This document shows, piece after piece, positions 17,426 to 24,991 of a stretch of DNA of 53,166 nt (position 1 is its first letter; the number at the start of each line of letters is the position of its first letter). This stretch comes from Actinomycetes bacterium (GTDB taxonomy: Bacteria; Actinomycetota; Acidimicrobiia; Acidimicrobiales; RAAP-2). Both the position numbers and the translations under genes were made by a program. The stretch covers positions 1 to 53,166 of the forward strand of contig JAJYVT010000014.1 in the NCBI GenBank assembly GCA_021791845.1, read 5' to 3'. The notes under the pieces were generated by a model, which had not been told where the DNA came from, searched no databases, and saw nothing but the letters and a program-made list of their open reading frames with translations.

Positions 17426-18334
17426 ATGCGCGTGGTCGTGGCCTTGGGGGGGAACGCCCTCCTGGAGCGGACCGAGCGGCCCGAGGCCGAGGTCCAGGAG
17501 CACCACGTGCTGGCGGCCGTGGCCGCCCTGTCGCCCATCGCCGAGCACCACCAGCTCCTCGTCACCCACGGCAACGGGCCCCAGGTCGGGATCCTGGCCA
17601 ACGAGAGCGCCGGCGACCCGGCGCTCCGCCGCCCCTACCCCCTGGACGTGCTCGGGGCCCAGACGCAGGGGATGATCGGCTACTGGCTCCTCCAGGCCCT
17701 CGAGAACGCGCTGCCCGGGCGGAACGTCGCCGCCGTCCTGACCCAGACCGTCGTCGACCCGGCCGACCCCGGCTTCGCCGCGCCGTCGAAGTTCGTCGGC
17801 GGCTCCTACGACCAGAAGACGGCGGCGGCGCTCGAGTCCAGCCGCGGCTGGCAATTCCACTTGGACGAGCGGGGATGGCGGCGGGTGGTTCCCTCGCCCG
17901 ACCCGGTCGACGTCGTCGAGCTGCCGATCGTCCGGTCGCTGCTCGAACGGGGGGCGGTGGTCGTCTGCGGCGGCGGGGGCGGGATCCCGGTGGCACGCGA
18001 CGCCTCGGGGCGCGCCCACGGCGTCGAGGCCGTCGTGGACAAGGACCTCACGGCGGCACTGCTGGCGGTCAGGCTCGAGGCCGACGCGCTGCTCATCCTC
18101 ACCGACGTCGCCGGCGTGGAGCAGGACCACGGCACGGCGGCCGCCAAGGTGATCGCCAAGGCCAGTGTCGGCGAGCTCCGGGCTGGCTCCTACCCCGCCG
18201 GGTCCATGGGGCCCAAGGTGGACGCCGCCTGCCGGTACGTCGAGGCCACCGGCGGGCTCGCCGCCATCGGGCCGCTGGACCGGGCACCGGACCTGCTCGA
18301 CGGGCGGGCCGGCACGACCATCGTCCCGGGCTGA
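17426..18334 (+). CDS. arcC: Carbamate kinase
   Basis: Moves phosphate from carbamoyl-phosphate to ADP, the ATP-yielding last step of the ADI pathway. It has 302 residues with family motifs VVVALGGNALLERTE, VTHGNGPQVGILANES, DVLGAQTQGMIGYWLLQAL, VVCGGGGGIPVARD, AVVDKDLTAALLAVRLEADALLILTDV and GSMGPKVDAACRYVEATGG. The ATG is 1 nt after the arcB stop, so the two are tightly coupled. The operon ends here, convergent with the kinase gene at 18400. Confidence 0.96.
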   Translation: MRVVVALGGNALLERTERPEAEVQEHHVLAAVAALSPIAEHHQLLVTHGNGPQVGILANESAGDPALRRPYPLDVLGAQTQGMIGYWLLQALENALPGRNVAAVLTQTVVDPADPGFAAPSKFVGGSYDQKTAAALESSRGWQFHLDERGWRRVVPSPDPVDVVELPIVRSLLERGAVVVCGGGGGIPVARDASGRAHGVEAVVDKDLTAALLAVRLEADALLILTDVAGVEQDHGTAAAKVIAKASVGELRAGSYPAGSMGPKVDAACRYVEATGGLAAIGPLDRAPDLLDGRAGTTIVPG

Positions 18335-18399
18335 CCGGCCGGCGCAGCCGGCGGGCGCGCCCGGCCCGTTCGGCCCGTTCGGCTGCCCGGCTGCCCGGC

Positions 18400-19851
18400 T
18401 CAGCCGGCGTGCGCGCTGGGGGACCCGACGGGCCCGTGCACCCGCACCCGGTGCGGACGGCCCACGGGCACCTCGGGGGGCGCCGACGCGGCGGACGACG
18501 TGTCCACCACGAGCGCCTCGGGCCACGGGTCCTCCACCACCTCGGGCCCGAGGGCCGAGGCCGCCGGCTCGCCGCCCCCGGACCGGCGGGCGATCCGGGC
18601 GGCGCGCTCCTCGCGCCGGCACTCGCAACGCAGGGCGACCAGCTGCGCCGACGACCGGCGGGCCACCTCCTCGGCCAGGCGCCGGTCGGCGGCGGAGGAC
18701 CAGCCGGCGTCGAGCACGACCGACCGGCCTGTGGCGAGGAGCGTGCCGGCCCGCTCGCACAGCCGCTCGATGGCAGACCGCGGGTGGCCGCCGGCGGGGT
18801 GCTCGGGGTGGCGGGGCGCCTGGCGAGCCGCCAGCACGTCGGCGTCCAGCTGGCCGGCCACCCAGGCGGCGAGCGTCGACTTGCCGCTCCCCGGGAGCCC
18901 CCCGACCAGCACGAGCCGCGGGAGCGCCGCCCGGAGGTGGCCGAGGGCCTGGTCCACGAGCAGCGCCGGGGACGCGGCCCGCACCCCCTGTTCCTGCCGC
19001 AGGCCGTGCTCCTGGCGCAGGCACTGTGTGAGCAGGCGGGCGTGCGCCCGCTGGGCGACGTAGAAGTGGAGCAAGGACGCGGGCTGCTCCCGCCCCGAGC
19101 TGCGCTCGTAGGCGGCGACCAACGCCTCGGCCGCGCCCCGGGCCCCGGCGAGCTCGAGGTCCTGGACGAGCGAGGCGACGTCGGCGAGGACGTCGGCGTA
19201 GCGGCGCTCCTCGTCGAGCTCCAGCCGGTCGAGGACCCGGGGGCCGTCGTCGAGGCAGAACACGTCGGACGCTTCGAGGCTCCCATGGCCGTCGCACACG
19301 GCCCCTTCGGCGATCCTCCGGTGGAACAGCGGCTCGCGGCCTTCCACGTACCGCCGGGCGAGGGCGGTCAGCTCCCGGTAGCGTGCCGCGTCGACGACCG
19401 GGCCGATGAAGCGCCCGAGTGCCTCCTCGACGCCCAGCCAGCGTTGCCACAAGGCCCGACCGGTGGCGGCGGCGTCGATCCGGTCCGACCGGTCTGCCTC
19501 GGCGTGGAACCGGGCGAGGGCAGCCGCCAGGCGCTCCATCTCCGCCTCGAGCCCGAGACCGTGCCGGGCCATGGTGGCCAGGTTCCTGTCCTTCGCCAGC
19601 CGGCGCATGACGACGGCGTGCTCCACCGGGGAGCCGTCCGTGGTGATCGTGGCCGTCCCCAGGTAGACGTCGGGGGCGAGGGGACGGTTGAGCGCCACCT
19701 CCCGCTCGCAGCTCAACCGCCGCCGCTCGAGGGACCGGAAGTCGGCGAGGCCGTGCGCCAACGGCCGGCGGACCTTGACCACCCGGTCCCCGTAGAAGAA
19801 CAGGGTGGACAGGTGCGTCTCGATGACGGCCGGACGAAGCCGCTGGACCAT
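18400..19851 (-). CDS. Two-domain kinase: aminoglycoside-phosphotransferase-like plus P-loop kinase (Rv2004c-like)
   Basis: 483 residues. The N-terminal half is an APH-like fold (COG2187; VVMRRLAKDRNLATM, EGAVCDGHGSLEASDVFCLDDG with the catalytic-loop His/Asp). The C-terminal half is a P-loop kinase domain (COG0645) with Walker A GGLPGSGKST near residue 318. The arrangement matches M. tuberculosis Rv2004c, a DosR-regulon protein of unknown substrate. The ATG is 1 nt after the FtsH-like stop, so the pair is one operon. A DosR-like box lies upstream of that operon. The tail after about residue 450 is low complexity. Confidence 0.9.
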   Translation of the reverse strand: MVQRLRPAVIETHLSTLFFYGDRVVKVRRPLAHGLADFRSLERRRLSCEREVALNRPLAPDVYLGTATITTDGSPVEHAVVMRRLAKDRNLATMARHGLGLEAEMERLAAALARFHAEADRSDRIDAAATGRALWQRWLGVEEALGRFIGPVVDAARYRELTALARRYVEGREPLFHRRIAEGAVCDGHGSLEASDVFCLDDGPRVLDRLELDEERRYADVLADVASLVQDLELAGARGAAEALVAAYERSSGREQPASLLHFYVAQRAHARLLTQCLRQEHGLRQEQGVRAASPALLVDQALGHLRAALPRLVLVGGLPGSGKSTLAAWVAGQLDADVLAARQAPRHPEHPAGGHPRSAIERLCERAGTLLATGRSVVLDAGWSSAADRRLAEEVARRSSAQLVALRCECRREERAARIARRSGGGEPAASALGPEVVEDPWPEALVVDTSSAASAPPEVPVGRPHRVRVHGPVGSPSAHAG

Positions 19852-19852
19852 G

Positions 19853-21823
19853 TCAGGCGGCTCCCTGGCGCTGGAGCGGGAGCCGCCGCACCACTGCGGC
19901 TGCCTCCGGGGCGGCCAGGGCGACCAGGGTCGCGGTGTCGAGCGTCTCTTCGTCCAAGAGGCGCTCCACCACCCGCTCGATCGTGGCCCGGGCCGGACCG
20001 AGCAGCGAGCGGGCGGTCGACAGCGCCTCGTCGAGGAGCTCCTCGGTGGCGTCGTGCACGCGTTCGGCCAGCACGCCGATGTGGGTCTCCTCGGGCGGGA
20101 CGTAGCCGGGACCGATCGAGCCCATCCCGTACTCGGTCACCATGCGCCTCGCAAGGTCGGTGGCCGCCCTGAAGTCCTGGGCGCCGCCCTGGGTGAAGTC
20201 GTCCCCGAGCAGCAGCTCCTCGGCCGCACGGCCGGCCATGGCCACGGCCAGCTGCGCCTTCGCCTGCCGGCGCGTCATGAAGGGCGCGTCGTGGCCCGGG
20301 AACCACGTGACGCCTCCTGCCGGGCCCCGCGGGACGATCGAGACGGTGATCGGGTCGTCGGCGTCCTCCAGCCAGAGGCCGACCAGGGCGTGGCCGCTCT
20401 CGTGCCAGGCGGTGATGCGGCGGTCCTCGTCGGCCACCACGGCCGAGGTGCGGGCTGGCCCGAGCGCCACCGTGGCCAGCGCCTCGTCCAGCTCGGCGGT
20501 GGTGATGACACCGGTGCCCGCCCGCACGGCGAGCAACGCCGCCGTGTTCACCAGGTTGGACAGGTCGGCACCGGTGAAGCCCGAGGTCCGCCGGCTCAAC
20601 GACGCGACGTCGACGTCGTCGGCGACCGACCGGCGCTCGAGGTAGAGGCCGAGGATCCGGGCGCGCCCGAGGCGGTCGGGCGCGGGCACGGCGATCTGGC
20701 GGTCGAAGCGCCCGGGGCGCAGCAGGGCGGCGTCGAGGATGTCGGGGCGGTTGGTGGCCGCCAGCACGACGATCGACCCCGACCCGCCGAACCCGTCCAT
20801 CTCCACCAGGAGCTGGTTGAGGGTGCTCTCCCGCTCCTCGTTGCCGGGGACGGCGTGCGCCGACCGGGAGCGCCCGATGGCGTCGAGCTCGTCCACGAAG
20901 ACGATGGCGGCGGGGACGGACCGTGCCCGGTCGAAGAGCGACCGGACCCGCGCCGCCCCGACGCCGACGTAGCTCTCGACGAACTCCGATGCGCCGACGG
21001 CAAAGAACGGGACACCGGCCTCGCCGGCGACGGCTCGGGCGAGGAGCGTCTTGCCCGTCCCCGGCGGTCCGACGAGCAGGTAGCCGTGGGGCAGGTCGGC
21101 GCCCGCCACCTTGAACGGCTCGGGGTCCCGGAGGTAGGCGACGAGCTCCCGGAACACGTCCACGGCTTCGTCGACGCCGGCCACGTCGGCGAAGCGGGTG
21201 GCCGGGACTTGCGCCTGCTCCCCCCGGCCCTTGGTGAAGCCGGCCGGGTTGGTCGGGGACTGCGGCCGCAGGCCCCGGGGAGCGGGCCCGCCGCCTCGAC
21301 CGCCGAGCCGGCGCCGGACGGAGCCCACGCCGATCATGGCCACCATGAACAGCACCAGCATGGCGATCATCCACTCGCCGCCCGACGCCCCCTGGCCGCC
21401 GGCCCCTGTGGTGGCCGCCGTGGCGGTCACCGAGACCTTGTCGGCGAGGAGCTGGTTCGTCAGGTTCGGTGCGTACCCGTCGGGGAAGCTCGCCCGGTAG
21501 GCCCGTGCGCGCCCGCTGCGCACCACGGTCCCGCTCACCGTGTCGGTCACGGTGTCCACCACGGCCGTACGGATCGAGCCGCCCTTCCCGAGGGCGAGGA
21601 GGGAGCTGAGCGACAGTGTCTCCGCCGCCGTCGAGGCGGCCGGGTGGGCCTTGGCGTGGCCGAGCGGTGCGGCGCCCGCCGGCGGGGCCGGCCACGAAAC
21701 GCCGACCACCGCCAGCGCTCCCAGCACCGCGAACGCCGTCGTGGTCGCCAGCGTCGCCAACCTGGTCAGCGCCCGCGCCGTCCTGCCATGTCCGCGGCCA
21801 CGTTGCTCGGGGACAGCCGCCAC
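19853..21823 (-). CDS. ftsH: FtsH-family membrane AAA+ zinc metalloprotease
   Basis: 656 residues. TM1 is near residues 20-45, then an extracytoplasmic region, then TM2 (WMIAMLVLFMVAMIGVG). AAA module: Walker A GPPGTGKT near 251-258, Walker B IVFVDELDAIG, SRH ATNRPDILDAALLRPGRFDR. Protease: HESGH zinc site near 474-478 and the downstream Asp in GGAQDFRAATDLARRMVTEYGM. I start at the GTG at 21823 because AAGGGAGG lies just before it; ATGs at 21865 and 21904 lack a ribosome site. It degrades membrane and regulatory proteins. The operon with the Rv2004c-like kinase and DosR-like boxes upstream suggests a second, stress-dedicated FtsH. Confidence 0.93.
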   Translation of the reverse strand: MAAVPEQRGRGHGRTARALTRLATLATTTAFAVLGALAVVGVSWPAPPAGAAPLGHAKAHPAASTAAETLSLSSLLALGKGGSIRTAVVDTVTDTVSGTVVRSGRARAYRASFPDGYAPNLTNQLLADKVSVTATAATTGAGGQGASGGEWMIAMLVLFMVAMIGVGSVRRRLGGRGGGPAPRGLRPQSPTNPAGFTKGRGEQAQVPATRFADVAGVDEAVDVFRELVAYLRDPEPFKVAGADLPHGYLLVGPPGTGKTLLARAVAGEAGVPFFAVGASEFVESYVGVGAARVRSLFDRARSVPAAIVFVDELDAIGRSRSAHAVPGNEERESTLNQLLVEMDGFGGSGSIVVLAATNRPDILDAALLRPGRFDRQIAVPAPDRLGRARILGLYLERRSVADDVDVASLSRRTSGFTGADLSNLVNTAALLAVRAGTGVITTAELDEALATVALGPARTSAVVADEDRRITAWHESGHALVGLWLEDADDPITVSIVPRGPAGGVTWFPGHDAPFMTRRQAKAQLAVAMAGRAAEELLLGDDFTQGGAQDFRAATDLARRMVTEYGMGSIGPGYVPPEETHIGVLAERVHDATEELLDEALSTARSLLGPARATIERVVERLLDEETLDTATLVALAAPEAAAVVRRLPLQRQGAA

Positions 21824-21890
21824 GGTCGCCTCCCTTCGCGCTGGCTGGCCTGCTCCCTCAAGCATCCCCCGGCGGGCCGGCCGGCCGGAA

Positions 21891-21904
21891 GGGCCGAACG
21901 TCAC
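21891..21904 (-). promoter_or_regulatory. DosR/DevR-like box upstream of the ftsH-kinase operon
   Basis: On the minus strand the site reads GTGACGTTCGGCCC, 68-81 bp before the ftsH GTG. It differs from the site before pta (29206-29219) at one base and from the phosphoketolase site at two. Confidence 0.5.
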
Positions 21905-21937
21905 TTGGACCCGGGTCGACCCTGCACACGGCGGGAA

Positions 21938-21951
21938 GGGACTTCAGCCCC
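21938..21951 (+). promoter_or_regulatory. Second DosR/DevR-like box in the ftsH-sigma intergenic region
   Basis: GGGACTTCAGCCCC matches 12 of 14 positions of the mycobacterial core GGGACTWWAGTCSC, the closest to that consensus here. Its centre is 47 bp from the box at 21891. It lies 89-102 bp before the sigma-factor ATG and may serve either direction. A perfect palindrome GACCCGGGTC lies between them at 21908-21917. Confidence 0.5.
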
Positions 21952-22039
21952 TGGCATTGCCCGTGTCCTTCGATGTACGCCTGAAGAGGAGGACCGACCC
22001 GGCAGCTGCCGCGGCCGGCTGACGGAGGCGGGCGAGACC

Positions 22040-22969
22040 ATGCGACACGACACGACCTGCCAGCACCGGCAGTCCAGTGCAGGACCGGACCTCATCCGGA
22101 TGTACCTCGACCAGATCGGCGCCCACGCGCTCCTCGACCACGACGACGAGGTGCGGCTGGCCCAGGCGATGGAGCGGGGCGCCGAGGCGGCCAGGGAGCT
22201 TGAGGAGAAACCGGCCGCCCGCGGCCGGCGCCGCATGCGCCTGGTGGCCGACGTGCGGGCGGGCGAACGGGCTCGCCGGACCTTCATCGAGGCAAATTTG
22301 CGGCTGGTGGTGTCGATCGCCGCCACCTACCGGCGGAGCGGCACCGACCTGAGCGACCTGATCCAGGAGGGCAACGTCGCCCTCATGCACGCCGTCGAAC
22401 GCTTCGACTGGCGTCGGGGGCACAAGTTCTCCACCTATGCCACCTGGTGGATCCGCAAGGCGGTGTCCGAGGCGGCCGGAGAGGGCGCGGCGCTGCGGGT
22501 GCCGCGACGGCGGCGCGACCAGGCGCGGGCCATGGCGGCGGCGGCCAGCCGGCTGGAGCAGCGGCTCGGCCGGCGACCGAGCCGCGCCGACCTGGCGAAG
22601 GAGGAGGGGATCGAGCAGGCGGACGTCGAGGCCATCGCCTTGGCCGTGGCACCGAGGGTGTCCCTCTCCACGCCGGTCGACGACGGGGGGACGGAGCTGG
22701 GCGACCTGTTGGCCGACGAGGCGACCGACACGGAGCGGGAGGCCGCCATGGCCATCCTCCCGGCGGAGCTCGTCGCAGTGGTGGGGACGCTCTCGCCCGT
22801 CGCCGCCCGCGTGCTCCGCCTGCGCTACGGGCTCGACGGCGAGTCCGCCCACTCCATCCGCGAGGTGGCGGAGATGCTGAGCCTCTCGGCCGAGCGCATC
22901 CGCCAGATCGAGATGCGGGCGCTCCTCCGGCTCCGCCGCCAGCTGCGCGACGTCGACTGGGCGTCCTGA
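22040..22969 (+). CDS. Group-2 sigma-70 factor (SigA/SigB-like)
   Basis: 309 residues. Region 1.2 is DLIRMYLDQIGAHALLDHDDEVRLA. Region 2 (RRTFIEANLRLVVSIAATYRR...LSDLIQEGNVALMHAVERFDW...FSTYATWWIRKAV) binds the -10 element and the core. Region 3 is DQARAMAAAASRLEQRLGRRPSRADLA. Region 4 (LSPVAARVLRLRYGLDGESAHSIREVAEMLSLSAERIRQIEMRALLRL) binds the -35 element. The long region 1.1 of the primary sigma is absent, so this is an alternative primary-like factor. It is divergent from ftsH across a region with two DosR-like boxes, so hypoxia may induce it. ATG at 22040 after GGAGGCGGGCGAG. Confidence 0.93.
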   Translation: MRHDTTCQHRQSSAGPDLIRMYLDQIGAHALLDHDDEVRLAQAMERGAEAARELEEKPAARGRRRMRLVADVRAGERARRTFIEANLRLVVSIAATYRRSGTDLSDLIQEGNVALMHAVERFDWRRGHKFSTYATWWIRKAVSEAAGEGAALRVPRRRRDQARAMAAAASRLEQRLGRRPSRADLAKEEGIEQADVEAIALAVAPRVSLSTPVDDGGTELGDLLADEATDTEREAAMAILPAELVAVVGTLSPVAARVLRLRYGLDGESAHSIREVAEMLSLSAERIRQIEMRALLRLRRQLRDVDWAS

Positions 22970-23019
22970 GCCGCAGCCCGAGACGCGCCGGCTGCCTGAC
23001 GCGCCCGCGCGTCACCCCG

Positions 23020-24192
23020 TCACGACGCGTGCAATCGACCGTGCCCGGCGCGCGCCCCGCGCCCCACGTGCGCCCCGTGCCGCCGGCGCACGGCGTGCTC
23101 GTAGATCCGCTCGTACCCCTCCACCATGGCCGGGGCCGAGAACAGCTGCTCCACCCGCCGGCGGCAGTCCCCCGGGCGCAGGGCGCGCACCGCGTCCACG
23201 GCGGCCACCATCTCGTCGACCGTGTCGCAGAGGAAGCCCGTGACGCCGTGGTCGACCACCTCGGTGGCCGCCCCCAACGGGCGGCCGATCACCGGCGTCC
23301 CGCACGCCATCGACTCGGTCATCACGAGCCCGAACGGCTCGGGCCAGTCGATCGGGAAGAGCATGGCGCGGGCGTGGCCGAGGACGTCCACCTTGACGTG
23401 GTGGGGGGGCTGGTCCAGGACGGTCACCGTGCCGTCGAGGAGGGGGGCCACCTTGGCCGCCCAGTACGCCCGCTCCGCCGGCTCGCTGCGCTTCACCACC
23501 ATCACCAGGGGGAGCCCGGCGCGCCGGGCGATCTCGATGGCGAGCTCCGGGCGCTTCTCGGGGCTGACCCGGCCGACGTAGGCGAGGTAGTCCCCCTTGG
23601 TCGGCACGAACGGGTGCAGCCCGAGATCGATGCCGTTGTGCACCACGCCGGCGTAGCGGAGACCGGGGTTGGCCGCCCGCTGGTCACGGCTGATGGCGAC
23701 GAGGTCCACGCGGTGCTGGACCAGCTCGTAGAAGCGCCGGGCCTCGGGCGTCCACGGGCCGTGGAGGGTGTGCACCACCGGCGGCCCGCCCGCTCGCATG
23801 GCGGCGAGCGCCGGCCCCATGCCGGAATGGTCGTGGACGACGTCGAACCGGTGTGCGTCGAGGTACGCCGAGGTGACGTGGAACAGCTCGGCCGACGGCG
23901 CCCCGGGGTGCCCGAGGGTCGGCGGCTGGGCCAGGGAGGCGACGAGCGCGGCCTTGGTCCGCGAACCGGCCGCGGCAAAGAGGGTGACGTCGTGCCCCCG
24001 GTCGACCAAGCCGTCCACCAGGAGGGCGACCACCCGCTCGATGCCTCCGTAGCCGGGGGGCGGGAGCGGGAAGTAGGGCGGCGCGATCACTCCGACGGCG
24101 AGTGGCGACCGGGCCCGGCCGTTGCCGACGGGGAGCCGCGGAGGGCGCGCCGGACCCGTCAGGGCCGCCGGTGACGTCGCCTCGCTGCCCAT
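23020..24192 (-). CDS. GT4-family glycosyltransferase
   Basis: 390 residues of the GT-B fold. The N-terminal domain starts GVIAPPYFPLPPPGYGGIERVV (the glycine-rich acceptor loop). The C-terminal domain has YVGRVSPEKRPELAIEIARRAG, FPIDWPEPFGLVMTESMACGTPVIG (the nucleotide-sugar E-x7-E region) and GVTGFLCDTVDEMVAAV. Donor and acceptor are unknown. It lies 28 bp after a USP gene and looks like the last member of the pta / GH65 / USP operon, so a role in stress glycoconjugates is possible. ATG at 24192 with GGAAGG upstream. Confidence 0.9.
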   Translation of the reverse strand: MGSEATSPAALTGPARPPRLPVGNGRARSPLAVGVIAPPYFPLPPPGYGGIERVVALLVDGLVDRGHDVTLFAAAGSRTKAALVASLAQPPTLGHPGAPSAELFHVTSAYLDAHRFDVVHDHSGMGPALAAMRAGGPPVVHTLHGPWTPEARRFYELVQHRVDLVAISRDQRAANPGLRYAGVVHNGIDLGLHPFVPTKGDYLAYVGRVSPEKRPELAIEIARRAGLPLVMVVKRSEPAERAYWAAKVAPLLDGTVTVLDQPPHHVKVDVLGHARAMLFPIDWPEPFGLVMTESMACGTPVIGRPLGAATEVVDHGVTGFLCDTVDEMVAAVDAVRALRPGDCRRRVEQLFSAPAMVEGYERIYEHAVRRRHGAHVGRGARAGHGRLHAS

Positions 24193-24220
24193 GGCCGTCG
24201 GTCCTTCCTTCGCTCGGGCG

Positions 24221-24991
24221 TCAGGATCGACGCGCCGTGGTCACCATGGGGCCGGAGCGGTGTCGTCCCGTAGGGCCCTTGGGCCTCTCGCCGCCGGCGC
24301 CGGCGCGCGCCACCGGCAGGAGGACGACGGGCACGGGGGACGAGGCCAGCACCGACCGGACGACCCGCGCCCGCTCGCCGGAGGAGACCTGGGACCAGCT
24401 CAGCGCCACGAGGTCGACGCCGCCGGTGCTGGCGATCTCCACCACCCTGGCCGCCACCGACCCGTGGTGCAGCTCCACCTCGTGGGCCGGCGGGCAGTGG
24501 CGAGCCGTGAACGCCCGCCCCAGCATCTCGAGGTCGCGCACGGGCCGGTCGAGCATGCGCGGCAGCGTCGCCGGCGTGAAGACGTGGAGGACCTGCAGCC
24601 GGACGGTCGGGGGCAGGAGCGGGACGAGCTCGTCCACCACCGGACGGGAGGAGTCCGGGGTGCCCTCGAGCGGGAGGAGGACCCGGCGGATCGCATCCGG
24701 CGGGTCGACGCCCGGCGGCACGAGCACCACGGGCTTGCGCGCCCGCTCGACGAGGGTGCGGATGCGCAAGCCGAGCGGGGCGGTCCCGGTCGACGCTGGG
24801 CCCGTCGCCACGACGAGCGCCACCACGCCCGGGCGGTGGAGCGCCCGCAGCGCCGCCCCCGCCGACGCCGTGCGGACGACGCCCCAGGCGTGGCCCGTGG
24901 CCACCCCCAGCGAGCGCGCCGTGCCGACCACGGCACCTGTCCCCTGCTCGTCGCGCACCGCGGCGAGGATGACGCCGACGTCAGCGCTCAT
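24221..24991 (-). CDS. Divergent universal-stress-like protein
   Basis: 256 residues, ATG after AAGGAGG (minus strand), overlapping the upstream GH65 gene by 11 bp. The C-terminal half has the USP alpha/beta pattern (RRVLLPLEGTPDSSRPVVDELVPLL...VRLQVLHVF...GVDLVALSWSQVSSGERARVVRSVLASSPVPVVLLPV). It lacks the G-x2-G-x9-G-S ATP motif, so it belongs to the non-ATP-binding group or has lost binding. The N-terminal half looks like a further decayed copy. Its position inside a likely hypoxia operon supports a stress role. Confidence 0.8.
   Translation of the reverse strand: MSADVGVILAAVRDEQGTGAVVGTARSLGVATGHAWGVVRTASAGAALRALHRPGVVALVVATGPASTGTAPLGLRIRTLVERARKPVVLVPPGVDPPDAIRRVLLPLEGTPDSSRPVVDELVPLLPPTVRLQVLHVFTPATLPRMLDRPVRDLEMLGRAFTARHCPPAHEVELHHGSVAARVVEIASTGGVDLVALSWSQVSSGERARVVRSVLASSPVPVVLLPVARAGAGGERPKGPTGRHRSGPMVTTARRS

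Noticed and set aside
18360..18385. GGCCCGTTCGGCCC resembling the DosR-like boxes
   Set aside because: It is in the convergent gap between arcC and the kinase gene, within simple GC repeats, and has no promoter to serve.
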